In this document: positions 1 to 8,212 of the stretch, in pieces
How positions within the stretch are numbered: the first letter of the stretch is position 1
How the letters are laid out: every line of letters starts with the position of its first letter
NCBI GenBank assembly: GCA_946481315.1
Contig: CAMLMH010000010.1
Span: forward strand, 1-64,000
Direction: 5' to 3'
Origin: an uncultured Bacteriovorax sp.
Lineage (GTDB): Bacteria > Bdellovibrionota > Bacteriovoracia > Bacteriovoracales > Bacteriovoracaceae
Length of the DNA: 64,000 bases
Made by a program: the position numbers and the translations under genes
Notes under the pieces: model-generated
Seen by the model: only the letters and a program-made list of their open reading frames with translations
The model's database searches: none
Told to the model about the DNA's origin: nothing

Positions 1-24
1 AAACTGCCCCACTTGTGTGGGGCT
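1..24. repeat. Left terminal inverted repeat of the IS
   Basis: This pairs with 1105-1128 in inverted orientation, 23 of 24 positions identical. The repeat is itself a hairpin: GCCCCAC, loop TTGT, GTGGGGC. It is followed by a T-rich tract, so it could also stop transcription entering from outside. Confidence 0.85.
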
Positions 25-134
25 CACTTTTTTGTAGAATGCAATCATAATTCTTATGTGATTTACAGAGAATCCTGCAGTATAAATCACTTATAATGCT
101 CAAAACGCACAGTCAGCTTGACGGGCCATAGTGT

Positions 135-1052
135 ATGACTACTGGCTGCCCGAATAAAAACTGCAAACTTTATCTTCAAACCCTTTTTCAAAAAAAAGAC
201 GGATACTATTTTCGATCCGACGATGCTCGTTTCATCCAGCGATACAAATGTAAGATTTGTATGAAAAAATATTCAGCTTCAACACATAAACTGGAGTTTC
301 GCCAAAAAAAGAGGCGTTTTAATCAGCGCATTCGCGAGGATTATGCCGGAGGAAAATCGATGAATCGCCTGGCCCTCAATCTAGGGCTTCATCCAAAAAC
401 GATTCAGCGAAAAATAGAATACCTCGCCCAAAAAGCGCGGCATTCTCAACAGAAATTGCATCAGAAACTAAAAGAGAAAAAGGCCGAAGTCGTTCAATTC
501 GATGACTTAATAACCAGCATTCATACCAAACTAAAGCCAGTCGCAGTGAGTGTCGTGATTAATCCGACCGATCGGTTCATTTTAGGGGCCGTTGTTTCTG
601 AAATACCGGCCTTTGGAAAAATTGCCGAAATTTCAAGACGAAAATATGGTCGACGAAGAAATTTGCATCCACAAAATCTGAATTTACTTTTAGAAAAAGT
701 TAAACCATTGATTGAGCCAGGGGCCCTTTTTAAAACCGACGAGCATCACCGTTATCCGGAACTGATTCAGAAACATTTTCCCCGCTCGCGACATCAGACA
801 TTCAAAGGTGAGCGTGCTAGCGTCGCTGGTTTTGGCGAACTCAAAATGCGAAAGTTTGATCCGCTGTTTGATATCAATCAGATTCTGGCCATGTTTCGCG
901 CGAACATTAATCGCCTTTTTCGGCGTTCCTGGAATACGACCAAAAAAGAAAATCACCTGCAGGATCACATCGATATTTTTATTGATTATTTTAATGAAGT
1001 CTTAAGAGAGCAGGCACCAAAAGTAAGAAAAAGAAACGCGGCCATATATTAG
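135..1052 (+). CDS. IS transposase, zinc-ribbon N-terminus
   Basis: Likely catalyses movement of the surrounding element. The 305-aa protein starts with a Cys4 zinc-ribbon-like region (C5, C10, C39, C42), then a basic region with a helix-turn-helix at about residues 72-95. A DDE-type catalytic fold probably follows, with D123/D124 (QFDD) and D202 (KTDEHHRYPEL) as candidate metal ligands; the third acidic residue is not obvious. The C-terminus is basic (FRRSWNTTKK). The layout resembles IS1 InsA-InsB fused in one frame, or IS1595. The reading frame is intact, so the element may be active. No clear Shine-Dalgarno precedes the ATG. Confidence 0.8.
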   Translation: MTTGCPNKNCKLYLQTLFQKKDGYYFRSDDARFIQRYKCKICMKKYSASTHKLEFRQKKRRFNQRIREDYAGGKSMNRLALNLGLHPKTIQRKIEYLAQKARHSQQKLHQKLKEKKAEVVQFDDLITSIHTKLKPVAVSVVINPTDRFILGAVVSEIPAFGKIAEISRRKYGRRRNLHPQNLNLLLEKVKPLIEPGALFKTDEHHRYPELIQKHFPRSRHQTFKGERASVAGFGELKMRKFDPLFDINQILAMFRANINRLFRRSWNTTKKENHLQDHIDIFIDYFNEVLREQAPKVRKRNAAIY

Positions 1053-1104
1053 ATAGAAATAAAAAATGCAAGTTAGTTTGAAGTAATATTCTTTTTTTTG
1101 AATC

Positions 1105-1128
1105 AGCCCCACTCAAGTGGGGCAGTTT
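1105..1128. repeat. Right terminal inverted repeat of the IS
   Basis: Inverted partner of 1-24. It folds into GCCCCACT, loop CA, AGTGGGGC followed by AGTTTT, so it can double as the transposase terminator. The difference from the left end changes the hairpin loop and preserves stem pairing. Confidence 0.85.
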
Positions 1129-1149
1129 TAATTCGTTTAGAATTATTGG

Positions 1150-2230
1150 ATGCTTAATCGTAATCTCATGCTCGAGAAGGGCTCGTGGCAATTAAATGTC
1201 ATGCTGGTCTTTCCTTTTTTTATGCTCGCCCTATGTGCAGTTGAATATTTTGTTTTCGGCAATCATGCATTTCTGGAGTATCAAAATATTATTCGCTTTG
1301 TGCAAATGAATGTTTTTCTGGACGGGGCACACGTCCTGTTTACCTTTGTCATGTTATGGGGAACAAAAGAAGGAAAAGAGACAGTTCGTTTTTTTTAGAG
1401 AAAGAGTTAATTACCATCTGGTAGTGCGCAGTTTGGTTATTTTCATCGCCTACTACACTCTGACCTATTTTTACTTTGCCCGTCTTTTTGATTTCAATCT
1501 GCTCTTGGGAATCAGTGTATTCATATTTTTAAAGGCCATGCCTATCTGGCATAGTCTCACGCAGGTCTTCGGCATTTCTTTGCATCTAGATCCAGAACTC
1601 ACAGGACAGGAAAGAAAAGTCCGTAAAAATGTCTTTGAAAGTTTCATCATCGCTGTGCTTTTTAATCTGGTTTGTCTGATCTTGTGGCATAGATCGAAAA
1701 AACTCTGGCCGGACTACGCTGATATTTTAACGTTTTTAAATTACGCCTCCCTCGCCTTAGTCATTTTTTCCTTATTTTATGTCTTTTATACCTTCGATGC
1801 CTTACCTGGAACAAAAAAATTTAAAAAATTGAATATGCTATTTTTGGTCCGGCTTATCTTTTATCCGCTGACCCCCTTTACCTCCCTGGTAGGATTCTCA
1901 GCAGCATCTGTTCATGGAATAGAATACGCCTGTATCACGTCTGCTATGCTGAAGAAGGAAAAGAAGAAGTGGATGTTATATGGTTATCTTGCACTGATAG
2001 TTTTAATTTTCCCGCTTTTTACATCTCCCAAGATTTTTTCTCAGTTTGTAGTCAAACTTCCCCGCGAGCTGAGCCTGCATTTACTCTCTTTTTCTTTTGC
2101 CATCACTTTTGTGCATTACAACCTGGACCATTTCGTTTTCAGCCGACGTTATTCGCCGGAAATAAATCCGGCGCCGGCTAAAGATAATGCATCAGCAGCA
2201 CCGGAAGAATCAGGACTCACCTATAATTAA
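1150..2230 (+). pseudogene. Frameshifted multi-pass membrane protein gene
   Basis: Two overlapping frames together make one protein of about 360 aa. The first (1150-1398) gives 82 residues with two hydrophobic segments and stops at TAG just after a run of eight T (1389-1396). The second frame continues from the same point (RERVNYHLVVRSLV...) to 2230 with several more hydrophobic segments and a charged, Ala/Pro-rich tail. Removing one T restores a single frame. I do not recognise the family. The gene could be dead, rescued by slippage on T8, or intact with a sequencing error. It starts just downstream of the IS right end, so its original promoter may have been displaced. It converges on the P450 gene with one base between stops. 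Confidence 0.65.
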
Positions 2231-2231
2231 A

Positions 2232-4442
2232 TCATTCGAGCAGATCACCATCGTCATGACTTTCTAAGGGTGACCACTCTTTTTTAAATAATATATGCTG
2301 ATAATATTTATCAGTCAGAGTATCGAGCTTGAGGGCAGGATTTTTCATACATTTGTTGTAAGCGACTTCATCCGGTTTGCGCAAAATCAAAGCATTTTTG
2401 CCAATACACCCGCGGAATCCCCATTCTAGTCGAGTGTAGAACAAGGCCTGCTCTGCACTCATCTCTTCAGTCACCGGAAAGGCAGTGGCCGACATCGGAT
2501 TTCTATGGGCCATGCGAAAGGTGGCCCGGTCGTAGAATTTCATGTCCTCTTCAAACTCAAAACCTGTATTGATCCCGGCCTTCTCCGGTTCTGGAACTTT
2601 ACTTAGATCCAGAGGCGTCCCAAAAATTTCAGTGTTAAAGAAAAAGTTTTCGTTGGGAGACAGGTGTGTTTTACAGTGCCGGTACTTATCCTGATATCCT
2701 TCGCTCTTTATCTCTTTGATACAATGATGAAAGGATTCAGGCAGACGACAGATAAAGAGGTCTTCAATTTCCCGGACGGTAAACTGCCCCTTGAGATTGG
2801 TGAGAACAGGACTGAAGACATTTTTAAATGTACTTAACGATTCAAAGTTGGAGAGACACTTGCGATAAAAAACCCGGTCGTAATCCATGAGATAATCTTC
2901 AAAAGCAAACCGCGGATCGGCGAGCGTTAATTTATTTTTTACCCGTGGCGAATTGAATTCAACCACAAAACTCTCCGGAAATGGTGAATCGGCCCAGTCG
3001 CGCTTTTCTTCCAGAGCAACGATGTTGTCATCGTAACTGATTCGTCCTATCTCTGCGTCAATCAACCGAATTTCCGGAAGCATGATTAAGGCCTTTAAAA
3101 TTTCCGGAACCATAACTTCGGCAATATGATCGCCCAGGCATTTGTGGTGACCGAATCCGAAATGCAAGTAAGGAGTCTCCGCAGACTGAATGGAAGGACG
3201 GTCGACACGGAAGTTGTTCGGCTTTAAAATTTTTCGTTCATCAAACATGGCAGAGATAACGGCTGCGACAACCATCTGACCTTTTTTTACTTTGTATTCC
3301 CGACTGGTGTCTTTTGCCAGGACATAATCACTTTCAGCATAACGAATAACAACCGTATTGACTGGTCTAAACCGTAAGGCCTCCCAGACAAAACGATCAA
3401 AAAGATCCTGATTTCCTGCCTTCAAGGCCTCTTGTGCTTTAGCGAGAATTTGAGGATGCTTAAGCATAAATTCCAGTGCCTGAACAATTGCGGCCTGAGT
3501 GGTTTCCACTCCGCCAACTAAAGTTCCGATCAGGTTGGTCCGCACCCGTCCGTCATAAAAATCGAGCATCTCACCTTCAGGAACATTTGTTTTTAATAAG
3601 CGGGCCAGTACAGTGTCTTCATTCAAATAGCTTTCATCAGCGCGCTTTTTAGTAATGAGTTTCTTTAGATGAGCATGCATTTCTTTGCCAACCTGCAGGC
3701 CTTTTTCTTCATAGTGCTTTTTGTTAACAACATTGTGAAAAAAACTATACTGAGAGTATTTAGACCAGCGGTACATGGTCCGCAAATCAGGTCCGGTCAG
3801 ACCAAAATACTGCTGAACAATTTCCAGCGGAACTTTACGTGCAATGGCATTGACCACTTCGATTCTTCCGTTGACATTACTCAGATCGATGGCCTTTTGC
3901 GTTTCTTCCCGGACCATCTTACGAATAAGCGGTAGGTCTTCGCGTTTAAGCATCGAGCGCATCCAGGATTTTTCTTTATTTACAGAATCATGATCGTGAG
4001 CAAGCATAAATTTTCCCACGCTCTCATCCATCTTTTTTCGGTAGAAGCGAGTTGAAAAAACTTTGGACTGAGACAAAACTTCCCTGACATCTTCATCCAG
4101 AGTGACGATCACTGTTTTTTGTCTGGGAAGACCATCGTCAATGAGCTTTTTAGAACCCATGATCTCATTAATCTCGTATATAGGTCTCTTTTCCCGCAGG
4201 CGTTCAAACAGCGGAATTGGATTCTGCAGCGACCATTTAAAAAAAGTGGCAACATCATGCTGACCAAATAGACTGGCCATGCTGATACCTTCGGCTTCTT
4301 TAAAAAAATCTTTTCCGACAAATTCTTCTGAAACCTCAGCATATTTACTGGCGACATCCCTCTTTACTACAGGCGAAGAACAGCCAAATACAGAGAGTAA
4401 GCACCCAGTTGAAATTAATTGATGTAAAAAATGTTTTTTCAT
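2232..4442 (-). CDS. Cytochrome P450 with lipoprotein signal and long C-terminal extension
   Basis: All P450 signatures are visible. The I-helix GGVETT is near residue 310, the ExxR motif EALR at 354-357, and the haem-thiolate loop FGFGHHKCLG has Cys435. The N-terminus (MKKHFLHQLISTGCLLSVFGC) reads as a lipoprotein signal, so the enzyme appears exported and membrane-anchored, which is very unusual for a bacterial P450. About 230 residues follow the normal P450 end; they contain several Cys and a GFRGCIG motif, and I do not recognise this domain. The start at 4442 is chosen for AGGA seven bases upstream and because it gives a proper signal; longer starts exist at 4448 and 4466. It lies directly downstream of the di-haem gene, probably in one transcript. 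Substrate unknown; a peroxide- or hydroperoxide-driven reaction is inferred from location and neighbour. Confidence 0.85.
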   Translation of the reverse strand: MKKHFLHQLISTGCLLSVFGCSSPVVKRDVASKYAEVSEEFVGKDFFKEAEGISMASLFGQHDVATFFKWSLQNPIPLFERLREKRPIYEINEIMGSKKLIDDGLPRQKTVIVTLDEDVREVLSQSKVFSTRFYRKKMDESVGKFMLAHDHDSVNKEKSWMRSMLKREDLPLIRKMVREETQKAIDLSNVNGRIEVVNAIARKVPLEIVQQYFGLTGPDLRTMYRWSKYSQYSFFHNVVNKKHYEEKGLQVGKEMHAHLKKLITKKRADESYLNEDTVLARLLKTNVPEGEMLDFYDGRVRTNLIGTLVGGVETTQAAIVQALEFMLKHPQILAKAQEALKAGNQDLFDRFVWEALRFRPVNTVVIRYAESDYVLAKDTSREYKVKKGQMVVAAVISAMFDERKILKPNNFRVDRPSIQSAETPYLHFGFGHHKCLGDHIAEVMVPEILKALIMLPEIRLIDAEIGRISYDDNIVALEEKRDWADSPFPESFVVEFNSPRVKNKLTLADPRFAFEDYLMDYDRVFYRKCLSNFESLSTFKNVFSPVLTNLKGQFTVREIEDLFICRLPESFHHCIKEIKSEGYQDKYRHCKTHLSPNENFFFNTEIFGTPLDLSKVPEPEKAGINTGFEFEEDMKFYDRATFRMAHRNPMSATAFPVTEEMSAEQALFYTRLEWGFRGCIGKNALILRKPDEVAYNKCMKNPALKLDTLTDKYYQHILFKKEWSPLESHDDGDLLE

Positions 4443-4450
4443 AATCATTC

Positions 4451-6553
4451 CTATCGCCCTACACACCGGTCATTTAGAATTTTATAAACCGGAACTGATG
4501 TCCATGATGTCTCCAGTTCCGGTGTGAGAACTTTTAAAAATTCGATTAAGGCCAGTTTATCCTGGTGTTTTAATTCTCCGCCGTACATTGCCGGTGAATG
4601 TCCGGCATTGCTGTTGCCGACAAGTGACGTATCAAAACAGAATGGATCGTCCTGGCTTTTGCAGTCGGCATCTTTTATGCGCGAATCAAATCCCAGATGA
4701 ACATGATCGTACTCCAGTCTTCCGACAATAAATTTAGATGAACGCAAACTCTCCGGAAGCAGCAATTCATACAGATTCAAAACGGAACCATTGTGCAGGT
4801 AAGGAGCGCTCGACCAGACCCCCGCCAGATGCCGGGCCACATAGGCTTTACCCGGTTTTACATTGGCATAAGCAAGTGCGCTGTCTTCGGCAAAACGCTT
4901 TTCTCCCAGAAAGGTGTCGCGGAAAATTTCCTTCCCCCGCACTTCCTCCTGAGCATAATCGGCCTGCGTTTTCTGATCCACACCGAACTCAGCATAAAAG
5001 CCGTCTTTAACTTTGTCTGTAAAACCAAAGATGGCATTTTTAAAATCCGCTCCCTCTGCACTCTTGCTGATATTTTTAATATACTGCCGGTCCGTCCCGA
5101 TTCGTTCCATATCAACGAGTTTATGATCAATAAGTATGCGCTTTGGACCGACCCGTTCAACGCCTGCTTCATGACACTGAATACATTTATTCAGATAAAT
5201 ATTGCAGCCCTTCACAACCTGATCAGTACTGATTTTTTTGTCCGGGAAAAATCGTTGGTATTCCGGAACGGGAACTTTGTGAATGAGCTTCTCCAGCTCA
5301 ATCAAATTAGGAATGTTCACAGTGGATTTCAGTTTATTTTTATCACCCTGAAAGTGCTCAGTTACAATGGCCCCTAAACCGAAGGCCTGACCGACGTTTC
5401 TTGAAACCAGGGAATTGGTGTTGGCATTATAATGGTAGAAGGCCTTGTACTTCATGGCGTACATCGGAGGAAGCGAAACGGGTGCCGTGAGATGGGTGTA
5501 GCTGCGTTTTCTGATCGTGGCATTGGAAATTCTGCCGAAAGCATCTGTGCGGCCATAACCTTCCGGAGTGGTAATGACATCCGGATTTGGTGCGCCGAAC
5601 CAGGTAAGATACTCCATCCTTTTTTGCATCAAAAGAGTCACTTCATCCAGCTCATAAGTTTCCTTGAGCATTCTCATCATGTATTTTGTGAGGATATCTT
5701 TTTTCTCATAAAGCAGTCTGCCTGCTTTAGTGGTGACTGATGCATTGATTTTTTTTCCGATGACTGGTGTTTTAATCAGAAGTTTTATGGCCTCTGTGAA
5801 AAGGGTATCTTCTACTTTAAGTTCTTTTTTCAAATCATGAACAAAATCGTGTGCACGGGCCTGTGCATTTTTAACACCCAGACGGTTATAAAATGCGGCC
5901 AGTTCCTTTTTATCAAACATGGTCTGATAGGTGGAACCGATGATATCGTAAAAAAATCCTTTCATTTCAATGGTCGCTGGTGCTCCATCGACAATTAAAA
6001 TTTTCTGCTGATCATTTTTAACTGAACCTGTGTGACAAAAAGCACAGTTAGCACCAGTCATTGCTATCGTTGGGTCACCTGATTTAAGTTTTTTTAACTT
6101 TGGCAGTGAAGTGAAATCCGTGTCACCATTTCGAAACAGATCCTGCTCCAGATGATCGTCACCGTCCCAAACGGCAGTCATCCCGACCCAGGCGTAAGGA
6201 CTCATTTCACTTTTAGCATATGGACTTCTGATGACTCCATATTTTGAATCGAGATTTTTAAAAAACAAACTTCCTTTTTCCCGGGAGAGAAAGGATTTCA
6301 GATTAAGCAGCCAAAGCGTGGGATAAATGTCTGATCCTTCCGACAGGTGCCACATAGCAAACTGTTCAGCATCCGTCACATTGGTTGGAAACTCCAGAAT
6401 GTGTCCCAGAGACTGCGCTTTGGCCATTAGTTCGGCCTGATACTCGCGCATGGTCTGATCAGCGGGAAGGCGTCCGGGATCTTTTGATTCTTTAAAACTG
6501 ACCTTCGTGCATCCGGAAGTCAGTATCAAGACACAGAAAAATAAGACTTTCAT
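4451..6553 (-). CDS. Di-haem cytochrome c peroxidase-like lipoprotein (RoxA/OdsA type)
   Basis: The signal peptide ends in LTSGC, so this is a lipoprotein of about 685 mature residues. It has two c-type haem sites, CAFCH (170-174) and CIQCH (457-461). It also has blocks typical of the long di-haem family that includes rubber oxygenase RoxA and the Pseudomonas fatty-acid dioxygenase/diol synthase pair PA2077/PA2078: GYGRTDAFGR near 333, and WSSAPYLHNGSVLNLYELLL near the C-terminus. Known members act outside the cytoplasm on isoprenoids or unsaturated fatty acids, forming oxygenated products. The downstream exported P450 starts nine bases after this stop. Likely role: extracytoplasmic lipid oxygenation; the substrate is inference. 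Confidence 0.85.
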   Translation of the reverse strand: MKVLFFCVLILTSGCTKVSFKESKDPGRLPADQTMREYQAELMAKAQSLGHILEFPTNVTDAEQFAMWHLSEGSDIYPTLWLLNLKSFLSREKGSLFFKNLDSKYGVIRSPYAKSEMSPYAWVGMTAVWDGDDHLEQDLFRNGDTDFTSLPKLKKLKSGDPTIAMTGANCAFCHTGSVKNDQQKILIVDGAPATIEMKGFFYDIIGSTYQTMFDKKELAAFYNRLGVKNAQARAHDFVHDLKKELKVEDTLFTEAIKLLIKTPVIGKKINASVTTKAGRLLYEKKDILTKYMMRMLKETYELDEVTLLMQKRMEYLTWFGAPNPDVITTPEGYGRTDAFGRISNATIRKRSYTHLTAPVSLPPMYAMKYKAFYHYNANTNSLVSRNVGQAFGLGAIVTEHFQGDKNKLKSTVNIPNLIELEKLIHKVPVPEYQRFFPDKKISTDQVVKGCNIYLNKCIQCHEAGVERVGPKRILIDHKLVDMERIGTDRQYIKNISKSAEGADFKNAIFGFTDKVKDGFYAEFGVDQKTQADYAQEEVRGKEIFRDTFLGEKRFAEDSALAYANVKPGKAYVARHLAGVWSSAPYLHNGSVLNLYELLLPESLRSSKFIVGRLEYDHVHLGFDSRIKDADCKSQDDPFCFDTSLVGNSNAGHSPAMYGGELKHQDKLALIEFLKVLTPELETSWTSVPVYKILNDRCVGR

Positions 6554-6603
6554 GAATTCTCTCCATAGACAGACTGCTTAATATTTTACCTGCTTATGTC
6601 TCC

Positions 6604-6620
6604 TCCCCCTAGTGGGGGGA
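6604..6620. other. G/C hairpin between divergent promoters
   Basis: TCCCCC and GGGGGA form a short stem around TAGTG in the 150-bp gap between two divergent genes. It loosely resembles the palindromic IS ends at 1-24 and 1105-1128, but no second element is visible. It could be an operator for either gene. Confidence 0.35.
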
Positions 6621-6703
6621 ACCTTCTTTCCAGTCGGAATTTTGACCCTGTAAAAATTACTGACTATCATCACCGCGCTTCTTGAATGCAGTAACATTTA
6701 ACA

Positions 6704-7432
6704 ATGATTTTTGGCCAAAGAACGTTTAAGACATTAAGAACCGGAGTGCTGATACTCACGACTGTGTTTTCTGCTCAGTTATTCGCTGAGAGTGGCGCGA
6801 TTATTCAGCACATGAAAGATGCCACCACCTTAAACCGCGAACGGGCCCCCCGGTACGCCGCTCTTTCTGAGGGGAAATCTTTGCCGCTTTCTTATGAACT
6901 TATTTTGATGGAAAACCTGGCCCAGCTCATTACCCAATCATTAGACGACAAGGCCCGCATTTATAATGCTGAAGGCATTGGTCTTTTTTTTGATGATCTG
7001 ATTGATATGCGTTTCACTCCTTTGTTTCAAAAAACTTTTGGACAAGAAGGGCCGCCAGTAACAAGAATTACGATCGACGTAAAATCTCTGCGTCGACGCT
7101 GGATAAAAATGCACAAGGAAAATAAGCAGACAAAAATTTATGAAGAAGCTCTAACACTTCTCGACGAAGGTGATTTACAGGCCACCAATCAAAACTGTCT
7201 GACCCGGCATTTTGTTGAATCAATCGCCAGATCTATCCTGAATAGAAAATGGCATCAGGACCGTGCGGCCACAGCAAAACTTTCTGATCCTGCTCCAATA
7301 TTGAATTCTTTTCTTTCAATACAGATTAATTCACTATCCTGGGCATATTCTCTTGATCGGCGTGCCTACTCTATCCAAAAAGAAAACATTCCGCTTTTTT
7401 GTCAGGACGTACCCGCCATTCCCTATAAATAA
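6704..7432 (+). CDS. Secreted protein of unknown function
   Basis: A 242-aa protein with an N-terminal signal (hydrophobic TGVLILTTVFSAQLFAES, cleavage after AFA/AES-like residues) and no further membrane segment, so probably periplasmic. The mature part is mostly helical and charged, with Cys near positions 166 and 233. I do not recognise a family. It is transcribed alone, divergent from the di-haem gene, and converges on the NadD-like gene with a single base between stops. Confidence 0.75.
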   Translation: MIFGQRTFKTLRTGVLILTTVFSAQLFAESGAIIQHMKDATTLNRERAPRYAALSEGKSLPLSYELILMENLAQLITQSLDDKARIYNAEGIGLFFDDLIDMRFTPLFQKTFGQEGPPVTRITIDVKSLRRRWIKMHKENKQTKIYEEALTLLDEGDLQATNQNCLTRHFVESIARSILNRKWHQDRAATAKLSDPAPILNSFLSIQINSLSWAYSLDRRAYSIQKENIPLFCQDVPAIPYK

Positions 7433-7433
7433 G

Positions 7434-8174
7434 TCAGTTCGAAAATGACCTTATCATCTCATGGCAATTACCATTTGGTGCAGGTAAAACCTCAAGGGGA
7501 TAATTATATAGTCCACGTTGTTTGATGAATTGAAAGACATTATAGGGCAACATTTCGGGCTGAGCACCTTCGCTTAAAATTTTCCGCACCTCGGTTGAAG
7601 AACTCTCTTCAGAGACTTTCAGTAAATGAACAGGTTTACCATCGAGACTAGAAGGCAATTCCAGGTGTTCATTTCCTTCCCGTCGGGAAACGAGTAACTG
7701 AAACCCTTGCGGAATTTTTACTTGGTTATGATGCAAACTCGCCAGTGTATCATCCCCTAAAATGAGCGACACCTGATCCGCGGGAAACGATTCACGTAAC
7801 ACCTTAAACGCTTCGTTGGAGCGGATGTCTTTCATTTTACGGGCCACTTCGGCGGGAATGAGTTTTAACTTTGGTTCATCGGCAAGCATCAGCTCAATCA
7901 TCTGATTGCGAATACCAATGGGCTGCTTGTTGGGCTTATAGTCGGCCTTATCCCGAGGAATAAAATAGACGACATCCAGTCCGAATTTCCTTTGCATCGC
8001 CCGGGCGAGACTTTTGTGACCCAAGTGGGGCGGATCAAAAGTACCGAAGAGAATTCCTACCTTTTGGATCTGTCCCTGGGCGGGCGATCGCTCATAGACT
8101 GCCCGTTCCGGTGAAAAAACCAGAGAGCTGGTAAAAAGAAAAAAGGAGAGAAATAAAACGGAAGCGACTCGCAT
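7434..8174 (-). CDS. NadD-like nucleotidyltransferase with N-terminal signal/anchor
   Basis: The core is a nicotinate-nucleotide adenylyltransferase fold: GTFDPPHLGH matches the GxFxPxHxGH nucleotide-binding motif, and SSSTEVRK matches the C-terminal ISSTxxR motif. NadD normally makes NaAD from NaMN and ATP in the cytosol. Here a hydrophobic stretch (VASVLFLSFFLFTSSLVF) precedes the catalytic core by about 15 residues, predicting a membrane anchor or export signal. ATG 8174 is preferred; a TTG at 8201 would add nine residues. It is the last gene of a tryptophanase / radical SAM / NadD-like unit. It may not be the housekeeping NadD; a tethered or periplasmic role is inference. Confidence 0.75.
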   Translation of the reverse strand: MRVASVLFLSFFLFTSSLVFSPERAVYERSPAQGQIQKVGILFGTFDPPHLGHKSLARAMQRKFGLDVVYFIPRDKADYKPNKQPIGIRNQMIELMLADEPKLKLIPAEVARKMKDIRSNEAFKVLRESFPADQVSLILGDDTLASLHHNQVKIPQGFQLLVSRREGNEHLELPSSLDGKPVHLLKVSEESSSTEVRKILSEGAQPEMLPYNVFQFIKQRGLYNYPLEVLPAPNGNCHEMIRSFSN

Positions 8175-8212
8175 AAAAGCTTTTCGTAAAAGAGGGTTCA
8201 AAGCTGAAGAAA

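Larger units (their letters stand above)
1..1128 (+). mobile_element. Insertion sequence with one transposase gene and 24-bp inverted ends
   Basis: A single transposase gene (135-1052) lies between 24-bp imperfect inverted repeats at 1-24 and 1105-1128, which differ at one position. This is the normal layout of a small IS, about 1.1 kb long. The window begins exactly at the first base of the left repeat, so the target duplication cannot be checked. The right end lies 21 bp before a membrane-protein gene (1150-2230) that carries a frameshift. The family is uncertain: the N-terminal zinc ribbon, helix-turn-helix and DDE-like layout recall IS1/IS1595-type elements. Confidence 0.8.

Noticed and set aside
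4793..5377. Long open frame on the plus strand opposite the di-haem gene
   Set aside because: Shadow of a strongly supported gene; no RBS, no domain, Lys/Phe/Ile-rich noise.
6604..6620. Second copy of the IS end
   Set aside because: Only a generic CCCCC/GGGGG hairpin is shared; no transposase remnant or second repeat nearby.
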